Assembly (NCBI GenBank): GCA_017619905.1
Contig: JAFZRK010000170.1
Coordinates: forward strand, 1 to 22,364
Length of the DNA: 22,364 nucleotides
Reading direction: 5' to 3'
Source of the DNA: Bacillota bacterium
GTDB taxonomy: Bacteria; Bacillota; Clostridia; Peptostreptococcales; Anaerovoracaceae
Within the stretch, counting starts at the first letter, position 1; each line of letters opens with the position of its first letter. The translations under genes were made by a program, and so were the position numbers. The notes under the pieces are model-generated. The model did no database searches. It was not told the DNA's origin and saw nothing but the letters and a program-made list of their open reading frames with translations. Shown in pieces: positions 13,935-21,286 of this stretch.

Positions 13935-13964
13935 CAATAAAACAGCCGCCGGCCGAGCGGCTGT
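13935..13964 (-). terminator. Intrinsic terminator downstream of rqcH
   Basis: On the minus strand ACAGCCGC (13964-13957) pairs with GCGGCTGT (13949-13942) over a 7-base loop and is followed by TTTATTG. It would end rqcH transcripts after about 100 bases of trailer, as well as the candidate small RNA. Confidence 0.82.
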
Positions 13965-14003
13965 CCAATGACGGATCTTCAATATTTTGATTTTTCTGCG
14001 CGC
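13935..14003 (-). ncRNA. Candidate small RNA between rqcH and gmk
   Basis: A near-consensus minus-strand promoter at 14038-14010 would start near 14003, and the first terminator ends near 13935, giving an RNA of about 69 bases, or about 105 if it reads to the second terminator. No ATG-led reading frame is seen in it. The 5' half is A-rich and looks unstructured; the 3' half is the terminator stem. It could instead be a far-upstream gmk promoter with attenuators. Only the promoter and hairpins are seen; the RNA is inferred. Confidence 0.35.
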
Positions 14004-14009
14004 AAGTGG

Positions 14010-14038
14010 AATATACCACCGGTAAGGACGCCGGTCAA
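14010..14038 (-). promoter_or_regulatory. Orphan near-consensus promoter in the rqcH-gmk gap
   Basis: On the minus strand TTGACC (14038-14033) and TATATT (14015-14010) have an ideal 17-base spacer, five of six matches each. It lies just 28 bases past the rqcH stop and about 190 bases before gmk, with two terminators in between. Confidence 0.55.
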
Positions 14039-14065
14039 TGCCTGCGGGAAATGTCTGTACCGTTT

Positions 14066-15667
14066 TTACCTATCTTCTTTTCCTTCGGGATCCTTGGGGT
14101 CTATCCAGACCGTTCCGTTGTTCGTGAAGATGACCTTTCCGGGTTTTGCGCCTGACGGCTTCTTAACGTATCTGGCGGGCGCGTAGTCCACAGGCACGTT
14201 CTGCGACTCCCTTCCCTTGGAGAACCATGCGGCTATGGCAGCGGCTCCGTACATGTCTTCCGGCGAAGGATCGATGCCGTTGCATACAAGTATTACGTGC
14301 GAACCGTGAATATCCTTGGAATGGAACCACCAGTCCGTCTTCTGCGCCAGTTTGAAGGTTATGTAGTCGTTCTCGCTGTTGTTCCTTCCAACAAGGACTT
14401 CCAGCCCGGAAGGCAGCTTATACCGCCTCGGAGACGGCTTGGACTTCTTCTTTTTCTTCTGCTCCGAACGCTGCCTTACAAAACCCTCGGCGGCCAGTTC
14501 GTCCTTAATGGCGTCCAGTTCCTCGCCCGTTGAGGCGTTCAGCGCCATCGCCTGAACGGACTGCAGGTAGTCGATATCCGCCTCGCAGGAAGCGAGCTGC
14601 GCTTCCTTTTCCTTTTTGGAAGACTTGAGCTTAGCGTATTTTTTATAGTAGTTCTGCGCGTTCTTTGCCGCAGAGACCTTTTCATCAAGTTCTATCTCAA
14701 GCTCCGAACCGTCATAATAACTGATCACTTTGACCTTCTTAGCGCCGGGAGACGCAAGGTGAAGATTCGCGTTCAGGAGCTCTCCCTTAAGGCGGTAGAT
14801 GTCCGCGTTGTCAGCTTTCTTTATCTCCTCCAGAAGGCGCTGCTTCTTAAGGAGATACTTGTCGATAAGCGAATTTACGTGTCTGGAAAGGTCAGAGGCA
14901 CGCTGTATCTGCCTGTTGGTGGACTGCCTGCGGCTGTAGAACCAGTCCATTCCCTCGCAGAGGGACGGAAACTCTTTCTCCTCAAATCCGGAAATATACT
15001 GAGGCATGCGGAAGACGTGAAAGTCCTTCGGCTGACCGTCTTTAGCGACATAGACGAAGGTCCTGATTCCTTCCGGACTGCTCTCCGGAATCTGAGGAAT
15101 GACGGCTCCGTTCTCTATCGCTGCATTGGTCGTGGGACCGTAGCCCCTGTCGTTTGAAAGATTTCCGACAGGCGGATACTCGTAGATCACGCCCGGAAGT
15201 ATCTGACGCACGCGGTTGATGTCTATGGAAACGCGCTTGATGCTGTCGATCATCTTTCCGCTCTCAGCGTCCAGGAGCACTATGTTGCTGTGCTTGCCCA
15301 TGGTCTCCACTACGAGGCGCTTTAGCTGCGAATAGCCCATTTCGTTGATGGTGCTTATATCAAGCTCTATCAGGCGTTCCATGCCGTGCTGGCGGGCAGC
15401 GGTTATGACTCCGTCCTGTATGTGCTTTCTCAGGAGCATGCAGAAATTGGGAGCCGTCTGCGGGTTCTCGAAATCCAGGTCCGTGAACTGCACCCTGCTG
15501 CCCTGCGGGGAAACGTCCAGAAGAAGCTTCCTGCGGCCGCTCTGCGTGCGCAGCTGCATTACGATCCTGTCCGTTTCCGGCTGGCTTATCTTTTCTATCT
15601 TTGAGCCCTCAAGGGCGTTTTTCATCTCAGACAGCACAGCTGCCGTCATCAGTCCGTCGTAAGCCAT
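14066..15667 (-). CDS. rqcH: Rqc2 homologue RqcH (NFACT protein)
   Basis: RqcH binds obstructed 50S subunits and recruits alanyl-tRNA to add C-terminal alanine tails to stalled nascent chains (ribosome-associated quality control). The NFACT-N domain has the family start MAYDGLMTAAVLSEM and the block NPQTAPNFCMLLRKHI. Helical and coiled-coil parts lie around residues 260-400. The C-terminal NFACT-R RNA-binding domain reads YKLPSGLEVLVGRNNSENDY, FKLAQKTDWWFHSKDIHGSH. The length of 533 residues is somewhat short for the family. The Asp97-Arg98 pair needed for tailing in B. subtilis is Glu97-Arg98 here. No Shine-Dalgarno sequence precedes the ATG. Older annotations call it fibronectin-binding protein. 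Confidence 0.95.
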   Translation of the reverse strand: MAYDGLMTAAVLSEMKNALEGSKIEKISQPETDRIVMQLRTQSGRRKLLLDVSPQGSRVQFTDLDFENPQTAPNFCMLLRKHIQDGVITAARQHGMERLIELDISTINEMGYSQLKRLVVETMGKHSNIVLLDAESGKMIDSIKRVSIDINRVRQILPGVIYEYPPVGNLSNDRGYGPTTNAAIENGAVIPQIPESSPEGIRTFVYVAKDGQPKDFHVFRMPQYISGFEEKEFPSLCEGMDWFYSRRQSTNRQIQRASDLSRHVNSLIDKYLLKKQRLLEEIKKADNADIYRLKGELLNANLHLASPGAKKVKVISYYDGSELEIELDEKVSAAKNAQNYYKKYAKLKSSKKEKEAQLASCEADIDYLQSVQAMALNASTGEELDAIKDELAAEGFVRQRSEQKKKKKSKPSPRRYKLPSGLEVLVGRNNSENDYITFKLAQKTDWWFHSKDIHGSHVILVCNGIDPSPEDMYGAAAIAAWFSKGRESQNVPVDYAPARYVKKPSGAKPGKVIFTNNGTVWIDPKDPEGKEDR

Positions 15668-15671
15668 TTAT

Positions 15672-15712
15672 ACTGTAATTATTCTCTATATGTGCTACAA
15701 TATTCAGCATAA
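15672..15712 (-). promoter_or_regulatory. Candidate promoter of rqcH
   Basis: There are two minus-strand options. TTGTAG (15700-15695) with TACAGT (15677-15672), spacer 17, would start at about the ATG. TTATGC (15712-15707) with TATAGA (15690-15685), spacer 16, would leave a leader of about 11 bases without a ribosome binding site. Both overlap the yicC -10 region. Confidence 0.4.
15693..15701 (+). promoter_or_regulatory. Extended -10 promoter of yicC
   Basis: TGCTACAAT combines an extended TG element with TACAAT (15696-15701). No good -35 box is seen at 17 bases. The leader to ATG 15779 is about 70 bases. It contains GATCCG/CGGATC (6-base-pair arms) and, near the start codon, GAAAG-GAT-CTTTC, which would cover the AAAGGA ribosome binding site. 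Confidence 0.55.
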
Positions 15713-15778
15713 GAGATCCGGCCGGTATTGGGAGCGCGGATCCTGAACACATTTTAACATTATTGAAAGGATCTTTCT

Positions 15779-16663
15779 ATGATCAAATCTATGACCGGCT
15801 TCGGCCGCGGAGAATCCACCGACGAAAAGCGCAGCGCAGTCTGCGAGATCCGTTCGGTCAACCACCGTTTCTGCGAGATCAACGTAAAAATGCCACGGCG
15901 CTATCAGTTCGCCGAGGAGAAACTCAAGTCCCGCATCAAGGAATCTATCAGCAGAGGCAAAATAGAACTGTCTGTAATGTGCGACGAACTGTCGATGGAC
16001 ACGCAGAAGATACGCCTCAACAAGGACGCCGCGCAGGCCTACTTCGACAGTCTGAACGAGCTCAAACAGCAGATTCCCGGCATCGTAGGCGAGATCGACA
16101 TACACTTCATCGCCAACATGCCGGAGGTACTCAGGGTCGTACCGGACACAGAAGACGAGGAGGAAATACTTGCCGCTCTTCTGGCTGCGCTGGATAACGC
16201 TCTTGATAACTACGACAGGATGCGCACGACCGAGGGCGAAAAGCTTGCAGAAGACATAAGAGCCAGAGGCAAGCTTATAGAAGATACCGTTTCCGTAATA
16301 GAAGAGCGCGCGCCGCAGCTTCAGAAGGAATACGCGGATAAGATACGCGCCCGCATAAACGAGCTGCTGGACGGTGTAACGGAAGTCCCGGAAGACAGGA
16401 TAATGCTCGAGGCAGCAGTGTTTGCGGACAAAGCTAACATTACGGAAGAGATCGTCCGGCTAATGAGCCACTGCGCGCAGCTTAAGGGCATACTGGACAA
16501 AGGCGGCCCTGTAGGCAAAAATCTCGATTTCCTTGTCCAGGAGATGAACCGCGAGTCCAACACGATCGGCTCCAAGGCAAACGACATCTCCATTACAGAT
16601 AAGGTGCTTATCCTTAAAGCCGAGATCGAGAAGATACGCGAGCAGATCCAGAACCTGGAGTAA
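15779..16663 (+). CDS. yicC: YicC/YloC family endoribonuclease
   Basis: This is a cytoplasmic protein of the YicC family, described as a manganese-dependent endoribonuclease in enteric bacteria and Bacillus. The N-terminal domain begins with the invariant MIKSMTGFGRGE and continues EIRSVNHRFCEINVKMPRR. The C-terminal DUF1732 part includes ILDKGGPVGKNLDFLVQEMN and the closing TIGSKANDISITDKV followed by EIEKIREQIQN. The length of 294 residues is normal. AAAGGA lies about seven bases before the ATG. In many Bacillota yicC is followed by remA, gmk and rpoZ; here it is inverted relative to gmk and rqcH lies between. It ends at a strong terminator. Confidence 0.96.
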   Translation: MIKSMTGFGRGESTDEKRSAVCEIRSVNHRFCEINVKMPRRYQFAEEKLKSRIKESISRGKIELSVMCDELSMDTQKIRLNKDAAQAYFDSLNELKQQIPGIVGEIDIHFIANMPEVLRVVPDTEDEEEILAALLAALDNALDNYDRMRTTEGEKLAEDIRARGKLIEDTVSVIEERAPQLQKEYADKIRARINELLDGVTEVPEDRIMLEAAVFADKANITEEIVRLMSHCAQLKGILDKGGPVGKNLDFLVQEMNRESNTIGSKANDISITDKVLILKAEIEKIREQIQNLE

Positions 16664-16682
16664 CAGCTGTTTACGCAAATGC

Positions 16683-16718
16683 AAAGCGGCCCGCTATATG
16701 TGCAGGCCGCTTTTCTGT
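16683..16718 (+). terminator. Intrinsic terminator of yicC
   Basis: AAAGCGGCC (16683-16691) pairs with GGCCGCTTT (16705-16713) over a 13-base loop and continues into TTCTGTT. It also lies downstream of the convergent serpin gene and could work there too, with a poorer U tract (CTTTGC). Confidence 0.87.
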
Positions 16719-16735
16719 TACAATCTATCTTTTAA

Positions 16736-18157
16736 TTACGGTTCGTTTACGATGCCGGTGAACAGCGGAAGTCCGTCGGAGCCGGTTATCGCAAAGGCAA
16801 ACGGTCTGTCGACCTTGAACTCGACAGGTTCCGAAAGCATGCCCTCGGCCTGGACCAGGATGACTGTGAACGCAGCTGCTTCGCAGCCCTTCTCGTCTAT
16901 CTTTACCCTTGCGGCGTGAGTAACGTCGGACACGTACGCCGGAACGTTCTTTATCAGGTTGCTCAGATCCGCAGCCACTTCTATGAACGCTTCTCGAATG
17001 CCCATCCGCACAAGTATCTCGATAAGATCTATCTTCGCGTCAACGTCGAATTTCGGAAGGGTCAAGGCGACACTGCAGTAATCGAAACCGTTGTCAGACA
17101 AGTCATCGACAGGATCATCAAAAGCTTTAGCGGTCAGATCGAAGATCTTTCCGTCAGCGTTCAGCTGCTCGGGACTTATACCTTCGTCCGGAAGCATTAT
17201 CCACATTCCTCCGACAGCGCTGAACGGGACGAAAACCGCTGTGTATCCTTCACCGGTGTACATGCGCAGCGTTTCGGTAATACGCATGAAAGAAACTGTC
17301 TTTTCGCCAGCAACTGCGTGGAATACGTCGTCCACTGTGAGATAATCGGGGAACTCGTCAGCCCAGGAGGCCTTGAAATAGACTGTAGTAGCGATCGCAG
17401 CAACAAGGTCCGATTCAAAGTAATCAAGCGACTCCACCTGATCCTTAAGGAGCCCTCCTGTGTGATCGTTGAGCCAGTCCTTGAAAGCGCGGCTGAAACC
17501 TTTGTCGACAGCATCTCCGGTATATGCCGTGGCATAATACTCCATGGCCAGCGTTGCAAGCGTCTCATCATCGAACTCCGGAATGGTTCCCATGATGTTG
17601 TTGTTAAGCCAGATGGACGAAGCCAGCTCAGTGGTGTAACCATCTCCTGAATAATACGTCTGTTCCCAGAGCGCTTTGGCAGTCGTTCTCAGTTCGTTAA
17701 TGTCTGCCGCACCCAGAACGTCGAGTATCTCAGCTCTGGTATTGCCTGCGGCGCATTCCGCGAGCATGGCAAGAGCGAAGTAGATGTTAAGCGGAGAGCA
17801 GACTGCGTTCTTTCCGTCAAGCCCCTTAAGATACTCATTGGACAGTTTTAGATAATGATCCAGCTTCCCTTTGTAGATCTGAGCGAGCGCTTCCTTTGCG
17901 GCTGCCTGTTCGCCCCACTCGTCCCATGCCTGCCGCGCTGCTGAATAATCATAGCGGCCGTCCTTATCAAAGTCTTCTTCGTTCGGATAGCTGACCGCGA
18001 CCGGAAGGACTATGGAAGATAATGCGTAGTCCTGCTTCGGCTGCGGTTCGGGAACGTCGTTAATTACGACTGCGTTGCCGCTGTTAGTGCCGTTTCCGCA
18101 AGCCGCAAGTCCAAGGATCATGCACGCCGCAAGAACGACTGACAATACTTTTTTCAT
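16736..18157 (-). CDS. Lipoprotein serpin (serine protease inhibitor family)
   Basis: This is a secreted, membrane-anchored serpin of 473 residues. The signal peptide MKKVLSVVLAACMILGLAAC ends in the lipobox LAAC (lipidated Cys20). The serpin core shows NAVCSPLNIYFALAMLAECA, SSIWLNN, VYFKASWADEF, FVPFSAVGGMWIMLP, LTLPKFDVDA and the C-terminal FKVDRPFAFAI. The reactive-loop hinge is DEKGCEAAAFTVILVQAEGM, with Cys at P14, Phe at P9 and a likely P1 of Glu438 (plus or minus one). Start 18157 is fixed by GGAGG five bases upstream; the longer frame to 18226 overlaps a terminator. Serpins from gut Clostridia (siropins) inhibit host neutrophil proteases; that activity is not established here. Confidence 0.93.
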   Translation of the reverse strand: MKKVLSVVLAACMILGLAACGNGTNSGNAVVINDVPEPQPKQDYALSSIVLPVAVSYPNEEDFDKDGRYDYSAARQAWDEWGEQAAAKEALAQIYKGKLDHYLKLSNEYLKGLDGKNAVCSPLNIYFALAMLAECAAGNTRAEILDVLGAADINELRTTAKALWEQTYYSGDGYTTELASSIWLNNNIMGTIPEFDDETLATLAMEYYATAYTGDAVDKGFSRAFKDWLNDHTGGLLKDQVESLDYFESDLVAAIATTVYFKASWADEFPDYLTVDDVFHAVAGEKTVSFMRITETLRMYTGEGYTAVFVPFSAVGGMWIMLPDEGISPEQLNADGKIFDLTAKAFDDPVDDLSDNGFDYCSVALTLPKFDVDAKIDLIEILVRMGIREAFIEVAADLSNLIKNVPAYVSDVTHAARVKIDEKGCEAAAFTVILVQAEGMLSEPVEFKVDRPFAFAITGSDGLPLFTGIVNEP

Positions 18158-18170
18158 GTTGACCTCCGTA

Positions 18171-18213
18171 TATAAAAACCCCTTATACCTATAAAGACGG
18201 ATCATAAGGGGTT
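18171..18213 (-). terminator. Terminator between pgeF and the serpin gene
   Basis: On the minus strand AACCCCTTAT (18213-18204) pairs perfectly with ATAAGGGGTT (18186-18177) over a 17-base loop and runs into TTTATA. The serpin ribosome binding site starts just after. I see no convincing promoter between the hairpin and the serpin start, so the serpin may depend on read-through or on a promoter I cannot recognise. Confidence 0.8.
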
Positions 18214-18226
18214 TGGTTACAATCAT

Positions 18227-18919
18227 TTATAATTTTATGTATGCCAGCATGCGCTTGTCTGTGCCGTCGCGCCGGTAGGACCAGCAGTTTTCGTCCTCGT
18301 AGGTGCAGACCGGGCTTATCTCCGTGTTAACGATGCCGAACATCCTGAAGAACTCTGCGTTGATGCCTTTAAGGTCTATCATGTATTTGCCCGGCACGAC
18401 GCACTCGTCTATGTAGTCTTCGCACCACGGAAGCTTTTCTATGAACTCCCGGGCGACGTCTTCCGAGACCTCGAAACAGCAGCGGCCTATCCCCGGCCCC
18501 ACGACTGTATGTATGTCCGCCGGATCACAGTCGAAGAGCTTTAACATGGTAAACGCAAGGACAGCGGCTATGCCGTCGACCGTGCCTCGCCAACCTGCAT
18601 GAGCAAGCCCTATGACCTTCTTGACAGGATCGTAGGCGTACAGCGGGATGCAGTCTCCGTGTGTGCTGGTAAGCGCAACGTTGCGGACGTCTGTAACCAT
18701 TCCGTCGCAGTCTTCGATCTCTATGTACGACGGCTTGTCGTCAAGAAACTGCCAGGTTATAGGATACACGTTGGTACTGTGGGTAAGACAAGGTCTTATA
18801 AGAAAACCGTCTTGTTCTTCCAGTTCCTTAGCCATGGCGGCGCGCCGCACGTCCGAGCGGTCCGGTACCTGCGTTATTCCAGCGGTTATTCCGTATTGTT
18901 CGAAGTACTTAATGTCCAT
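18227..18919 (-). CDS. pgeF: Peptidoglycan editing factor PgeF (YfiH/laccase-domain family)
   Basis: Members remove wrongly incorporated residues from peptidoglycan precursors in E. coli, and related proteins act as purine nucleoside phosphorylases or adenosine deaminases (LACC1/YlmD type). Older names call it multicopper polyphenol oxidase. The zinc site is complete: His47 (CLTHSTNVY), Cys90 (TSTHGDCIPL) and His107 (GLAHAGWRGT), and GPGIGRCCFEV and YRRDGTDKRML follow. The length of 230 residues is at the short end of the family. No Shine-Dalgarno sequence is seen before the ATG, which lies 32 bases after the acyltransferase gene. YlmD commonly neighbours sepF in Bacillota, so its place downstream of this division block is consistent. 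Confidence 0.93.
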   Translation of the reverse strand: MDIKYFEQYGITAGITQVPDRSDVRRAAMAKELEEQDGFLIRPCLTHSTNVYPITWQFLDDKPSYIEIEDCDGMVTDVRNVALTSTHGDCIPLYAYDPVKKVIGLAHAGWRGTVDGIAAVLAFTMLKLFDCDPADIHTVVGPGIGRCCFEVSEDVAREFIEKLPWCEDYIDECVVPGKYMIDLKGINAEFFRMFGIVNTEISPVCTYEDENCWSYRRDGTDKRMLAYIKL

Positions 18920-18951
18920 CTATCGAAGCACACAAGAATCATCGAGTAATA

Positions 18952-19836
18952 TCACAGCTTGCCGCCGACAGCAGCGACCGCGCCCTCGGACGGTTCTGTG
19001 CTTATGGGCTGTTCCAGTTCTTCCGGATGCTCCAGCAGATAGCTTATAAGCTTCAAGGATCTTGCAAAGTAGAAGCCGTCAGCTATGCGCTCGTCCAGAG
19101 TCACCTGCATGTCCACGACTTCGCGGACGTGTTCCTGTCCGTCGTCTCCGTACTTAAGCGCGTTGTGAGTGGTTCCTATGGTAGCCACTATGGAATTGGT
19201 GCCGTAGTCGTTAAGATGGTGATATACGGAACCGCACTTTATACTTCCCAGATTGGAAAGAAGCACAGAGGCGTAGTTCGTATCGCCGTCGGCAAAGGCC
19301 TTGGGCATGCGGCCGAAGTATTCCAGCCAGCCCAGGATCTTGAATATGATGCGCAGCAGGAAATGCGGTATCTTGGCGAAGATGTTTATCATGTCGCCTA
19401 TGTCGTTCTTTCCGGAGTTCTCGCGAAGCTCGTGGACTTCACCGAGTATCTTCTTTGAAACGGTATCCAGAGTCATGTCCGGTTTGACTTTCAGGAACAT
19501 GAGCGACTCTTCGGAAGTATCCTCGAACTTGCGCTTAACGATGAACGCAAGGATGATGTCCTTCCTCTGCCAGAACCTTCTGCCGGAGATGAATATGTTG
19601 AGCTTGGGCCTCCAGTAAACGGTCTTGGCGACAGCGGTGCATATAGCGTGGAAAAGCTTCAGGTTGGTGCCCTCTTCCTCGTTCCTTCTCTTCATGTAGG
19701 CATTCAGATCGGTGATGTCGAAGACTTCCTGCATCGATACTTCCGCCGCGGCCCTGCTGGGCATTACATAAGGCAGAATGGTATGCAGACCGTCTACGTC
19801 CGTGATCCTTACAGCGTCTCTTCTTTCTTTTCTCAT
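18952..19836 (-). CDS. Stand-alone 2-oxoacid dehydrogenase acyltransferase (E2) catalytic-domain homologue
   Basis: This 294-residue protein matches the chloramphenicol acetyltransferase-like catalytic domain of E2 acyltransferases but has no lipoyl or peripheral-subunit-binding domain. Recognisable parts are KLFHAICTAVAKTVYWRPKL, FISGRRFWQRKDI, VLLSNLGSIKCGSVYHHLND and YGTNSIVATIG, and the C-terminal VTLDERIADGFYFARSLKLI. In E2 and CAT enzymes this last motif is HxxxDG with catalytic His; here it is E249-R-I-A-D253-G, so the general base is missing while the Asp is kept. I recall the same ERIADG form in other clostridial relatives, which suggests a separate subfamily of unknown activity. AGGAGA lies five bases before the ATG, overlapping the rluD stop. 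Confidence 0.85.
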   Translation of the reverse strand: MRKERRDAVRITDVDGLHTILPYVMPSRAAAEVSMQEVFDITDLNAYMKRRNEEEGTNLKLFHAICTAVAKTVYWRPKLNIFISGRRFWQRKDIILAFIVKRKFEDTSEESLMFLKVKPDMTLDTVSKKILGEVHELRENSGKNDIGDMINIFAKIPHFLLRIIFKILGWLEYFGRMPKAFADGDTNYASVLLSNLGSIKCGSVYHHLNDYGTNSIVATIGTTHNALKYGDDGQEHVREVVDMQVTLDERIADGFYFARSLKLISYLLEHPEELEQPISTEPSEGAVAAVGGKL

Positions 19837-19845
19837 GTTGATCTC

Positions 19846-20766
19846 CTATTCCGGCAGCTTTGCGAGGACGTTCAGGTATTCACCAGGCGGCTGAACGCTG
19901 AATTCCATGTATTGGCCCGTCACGGGATGGACAAAGCCCAGCACTTCCGCGTGGAGCATCTGTCCGTTCGTCCTGTACGGCTGCCTTGCAGGCCCGTAGA
20001 GCTCGTCTCCCAAAAGGGGTCTGCTGATGTACGCCATGTGAACTCTTATCTGATGAGTCCTCCCTGTCTCCAGTTTAGCGGAGAACTCTGTATAACCTTT
20101 ATATCTTTTAAGGACATTGATGTGCGTAACGGCGTGCCTTCCGTCCGGCACCACTGCGTTGCGCAGTCTGTTTCTGGGATCGCGTCCGATCGGCGCGTCT
20201 ATAGTGATGCTGTCGTCATTAAGACCGAAGAAGCATACTCCTCTGTAAAGCCGGGTGATGCTGTGTTCGGCAAACTGCTCCGAAAGGCCTCTGTGAGCCG
20301 CGTCGGTCTTTGCTGCCACAAGAAGACCGGATGTATCCTTGTCTATCCTGTGGACTATTCCGGGACGCTCCACACCGTTGATGGCGGAGAGCTTTCCGCA
20401 ATGGAAGAGCAGCGCGTTTACAAGCGTTCCGCTCAGATTTCCGGCAGCAGGATGAACGACCATGCCCTTGGGCTTGTTGACAACGATAAGGTCTTCATCT
20501 TCGAAGACTATGTCCAGCGGAATGTCTTCCGGCTGAGCTTCGCACGGTACGGCCGGAGGGATAGTCAGTTCAACGGTCTGACCGGCTTTCAGCAGAAGCT
20601 TTTTGGAGACCTCCGCGCTGCCATCGACCTTCATGGCGCCTCCGGCTATCAGCTTCTGGATATAGCTTCTGGAAACGTCCTCCATTAGTGAGGAAAGGAC
20701 CGCGTCCGCTCTCTGCCGGTCGTAGTCCGCGTCTATCACGAAGCTGAAGACGGCATTCTCATCCAT
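19846..20766 (-). CDS. rluD: RluD-family 23S rRNA/tRNA pseudouridine synthase
   Basis: The protein isomerises uridines in structured RNA, probably 23S rRNA helix 69 by analogy with RluD, though RluA/C/D paralogues are hard to separate. An S4 RNA-binding domain fills about the first 75 residues (SRSYIQKLIAGGAMKVDG). The catalytic motif is GIVHRIDKDTSGLLV with the Asp at residue 142. LETGRTHQIRVHMAYI and PLLGDELYG follow. ATG 20766 (306 residues) is chosen because AGGCGG lies six bases upstream; it overlaps lspA by eight bases. ATG 20802 would add 12 residues and overlap more. The lspA-rluD pair is typical of Bacillota. Confidence 0.93.
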   Translation of the reverse strand: MDENAVFSFVIDADYDRQRADAVLSSLMEDVSRSYIQKLIAGGAMKVDGSAEVSKKLLLKAGQTVELTIPPAVPCEAQPEDIPLDIVFEDEDLIVVNKPKGMVVHPAAGNLSGTLVNALLFHCGKLSAINGVERPGIVHRIDKDTSGLLVAAKTDAAHRGLSEQFAEHSITRLYRGVCFFGLNDDSITIDAPIGRDPRNRLRNAVVPDGRHAVTHINVLKRYKGYTEFSAKLETGRTHQIRVHMAYISRPLLGDELYGPARQPYRTNGQMLHAEVLGFVHPVTGQYMEFSVQPPGEYLNVLAKLPE

Positions 20767-21286
20767 CGTTTTCCGCCTTTTCCGGAGCAGCGTGTTCCTC
20801 ATCCAGTGCCAAATCAGCGGCTTCCCTTGCTGGCTCCTTCTTGCTGAAGAACAATACGCTTATAAGCAGAAGGACGCAGCCGACCGTAATGCCTATGTCC
20901 GCAATGTTGAAGATGTTGAAGAACGACACGAAACGCAGATTAATGAAGTCCACGACGTATCCGTCGAAGACGCGTCCGATGAGGTTGCCTATGCCCCCGC
21001 CGACTATCATCGCTATGGAAACAAGCTCCAGGCGGCTTATGCTTTTATGCTTCTTTACGACATAATAAACAAGAGCCGCAAGGACAACGACTGTAAAGAC
21101 GGAAAGCAGCGCCTTCTTGTCCGCCAGTATGCCCCAGGCGGCTCCCCGGTTGATGATGTAGGTCAGGTCAAAAACACCGGGTATGACGGTGATCGTTGAA
21201 TTGATCTCCATCCCGGAAACAACAAGAGCTTTGGTTATAAGGTCTGCAGCGATTATGAAGACCGTGACCGCGCCGAAACAGATCAT
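20759..21286 (-). CDS. lspA: Lipoprotein signal peptidase II
   Basis: LspA is an aspartyl protease of the membrane that removes the signal peptide of prolipoproteins after lipidation; the serpin downstream would be a substrate. Four membrane segments are visible. The catalytic dyad is D113 (DGYVVDFINL) and D130 (FNIADIGITVG), and NRGAAWGIL and GGGIGNLIGRVF are conserved. The 175-residue protein carries a charged, acidic C-terminal tail of about 27 residues beyond the last helix, longer than usual. The ATG shares one base with the divIVA stop (TAATG). Confidence 0.96.
   Translation of the reverse strand: MICFGAVTVFIIAADLITKALVVSGMEINSTITVIPGVFDLTYIINRGAAWGILADKKALLSVFTVVVLAALVYYVVKKHKSISRLELVSIAMIVGGGIGNLIGRVFDGYVVDFINLRFVSFFNIFNIADIGITVGCVLLLISVLFFSKKEPAREAADLALDEEHAAPEKAENDG

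Noticed and set aside
18158..18226. Extension of the serpin reading frame upstream to 18226
   Set aside because: It would run through the pgeF terminator; the start at 18157 has GGAGG and a perfect lipoprotein signal peptide.
19648..20688. 346-residue plus-strand frame opposite rluD and the acyltransferase gene
   Set aside because: It spans two real genes and their ribosome binding site on the other strand and has no recognisable domain.
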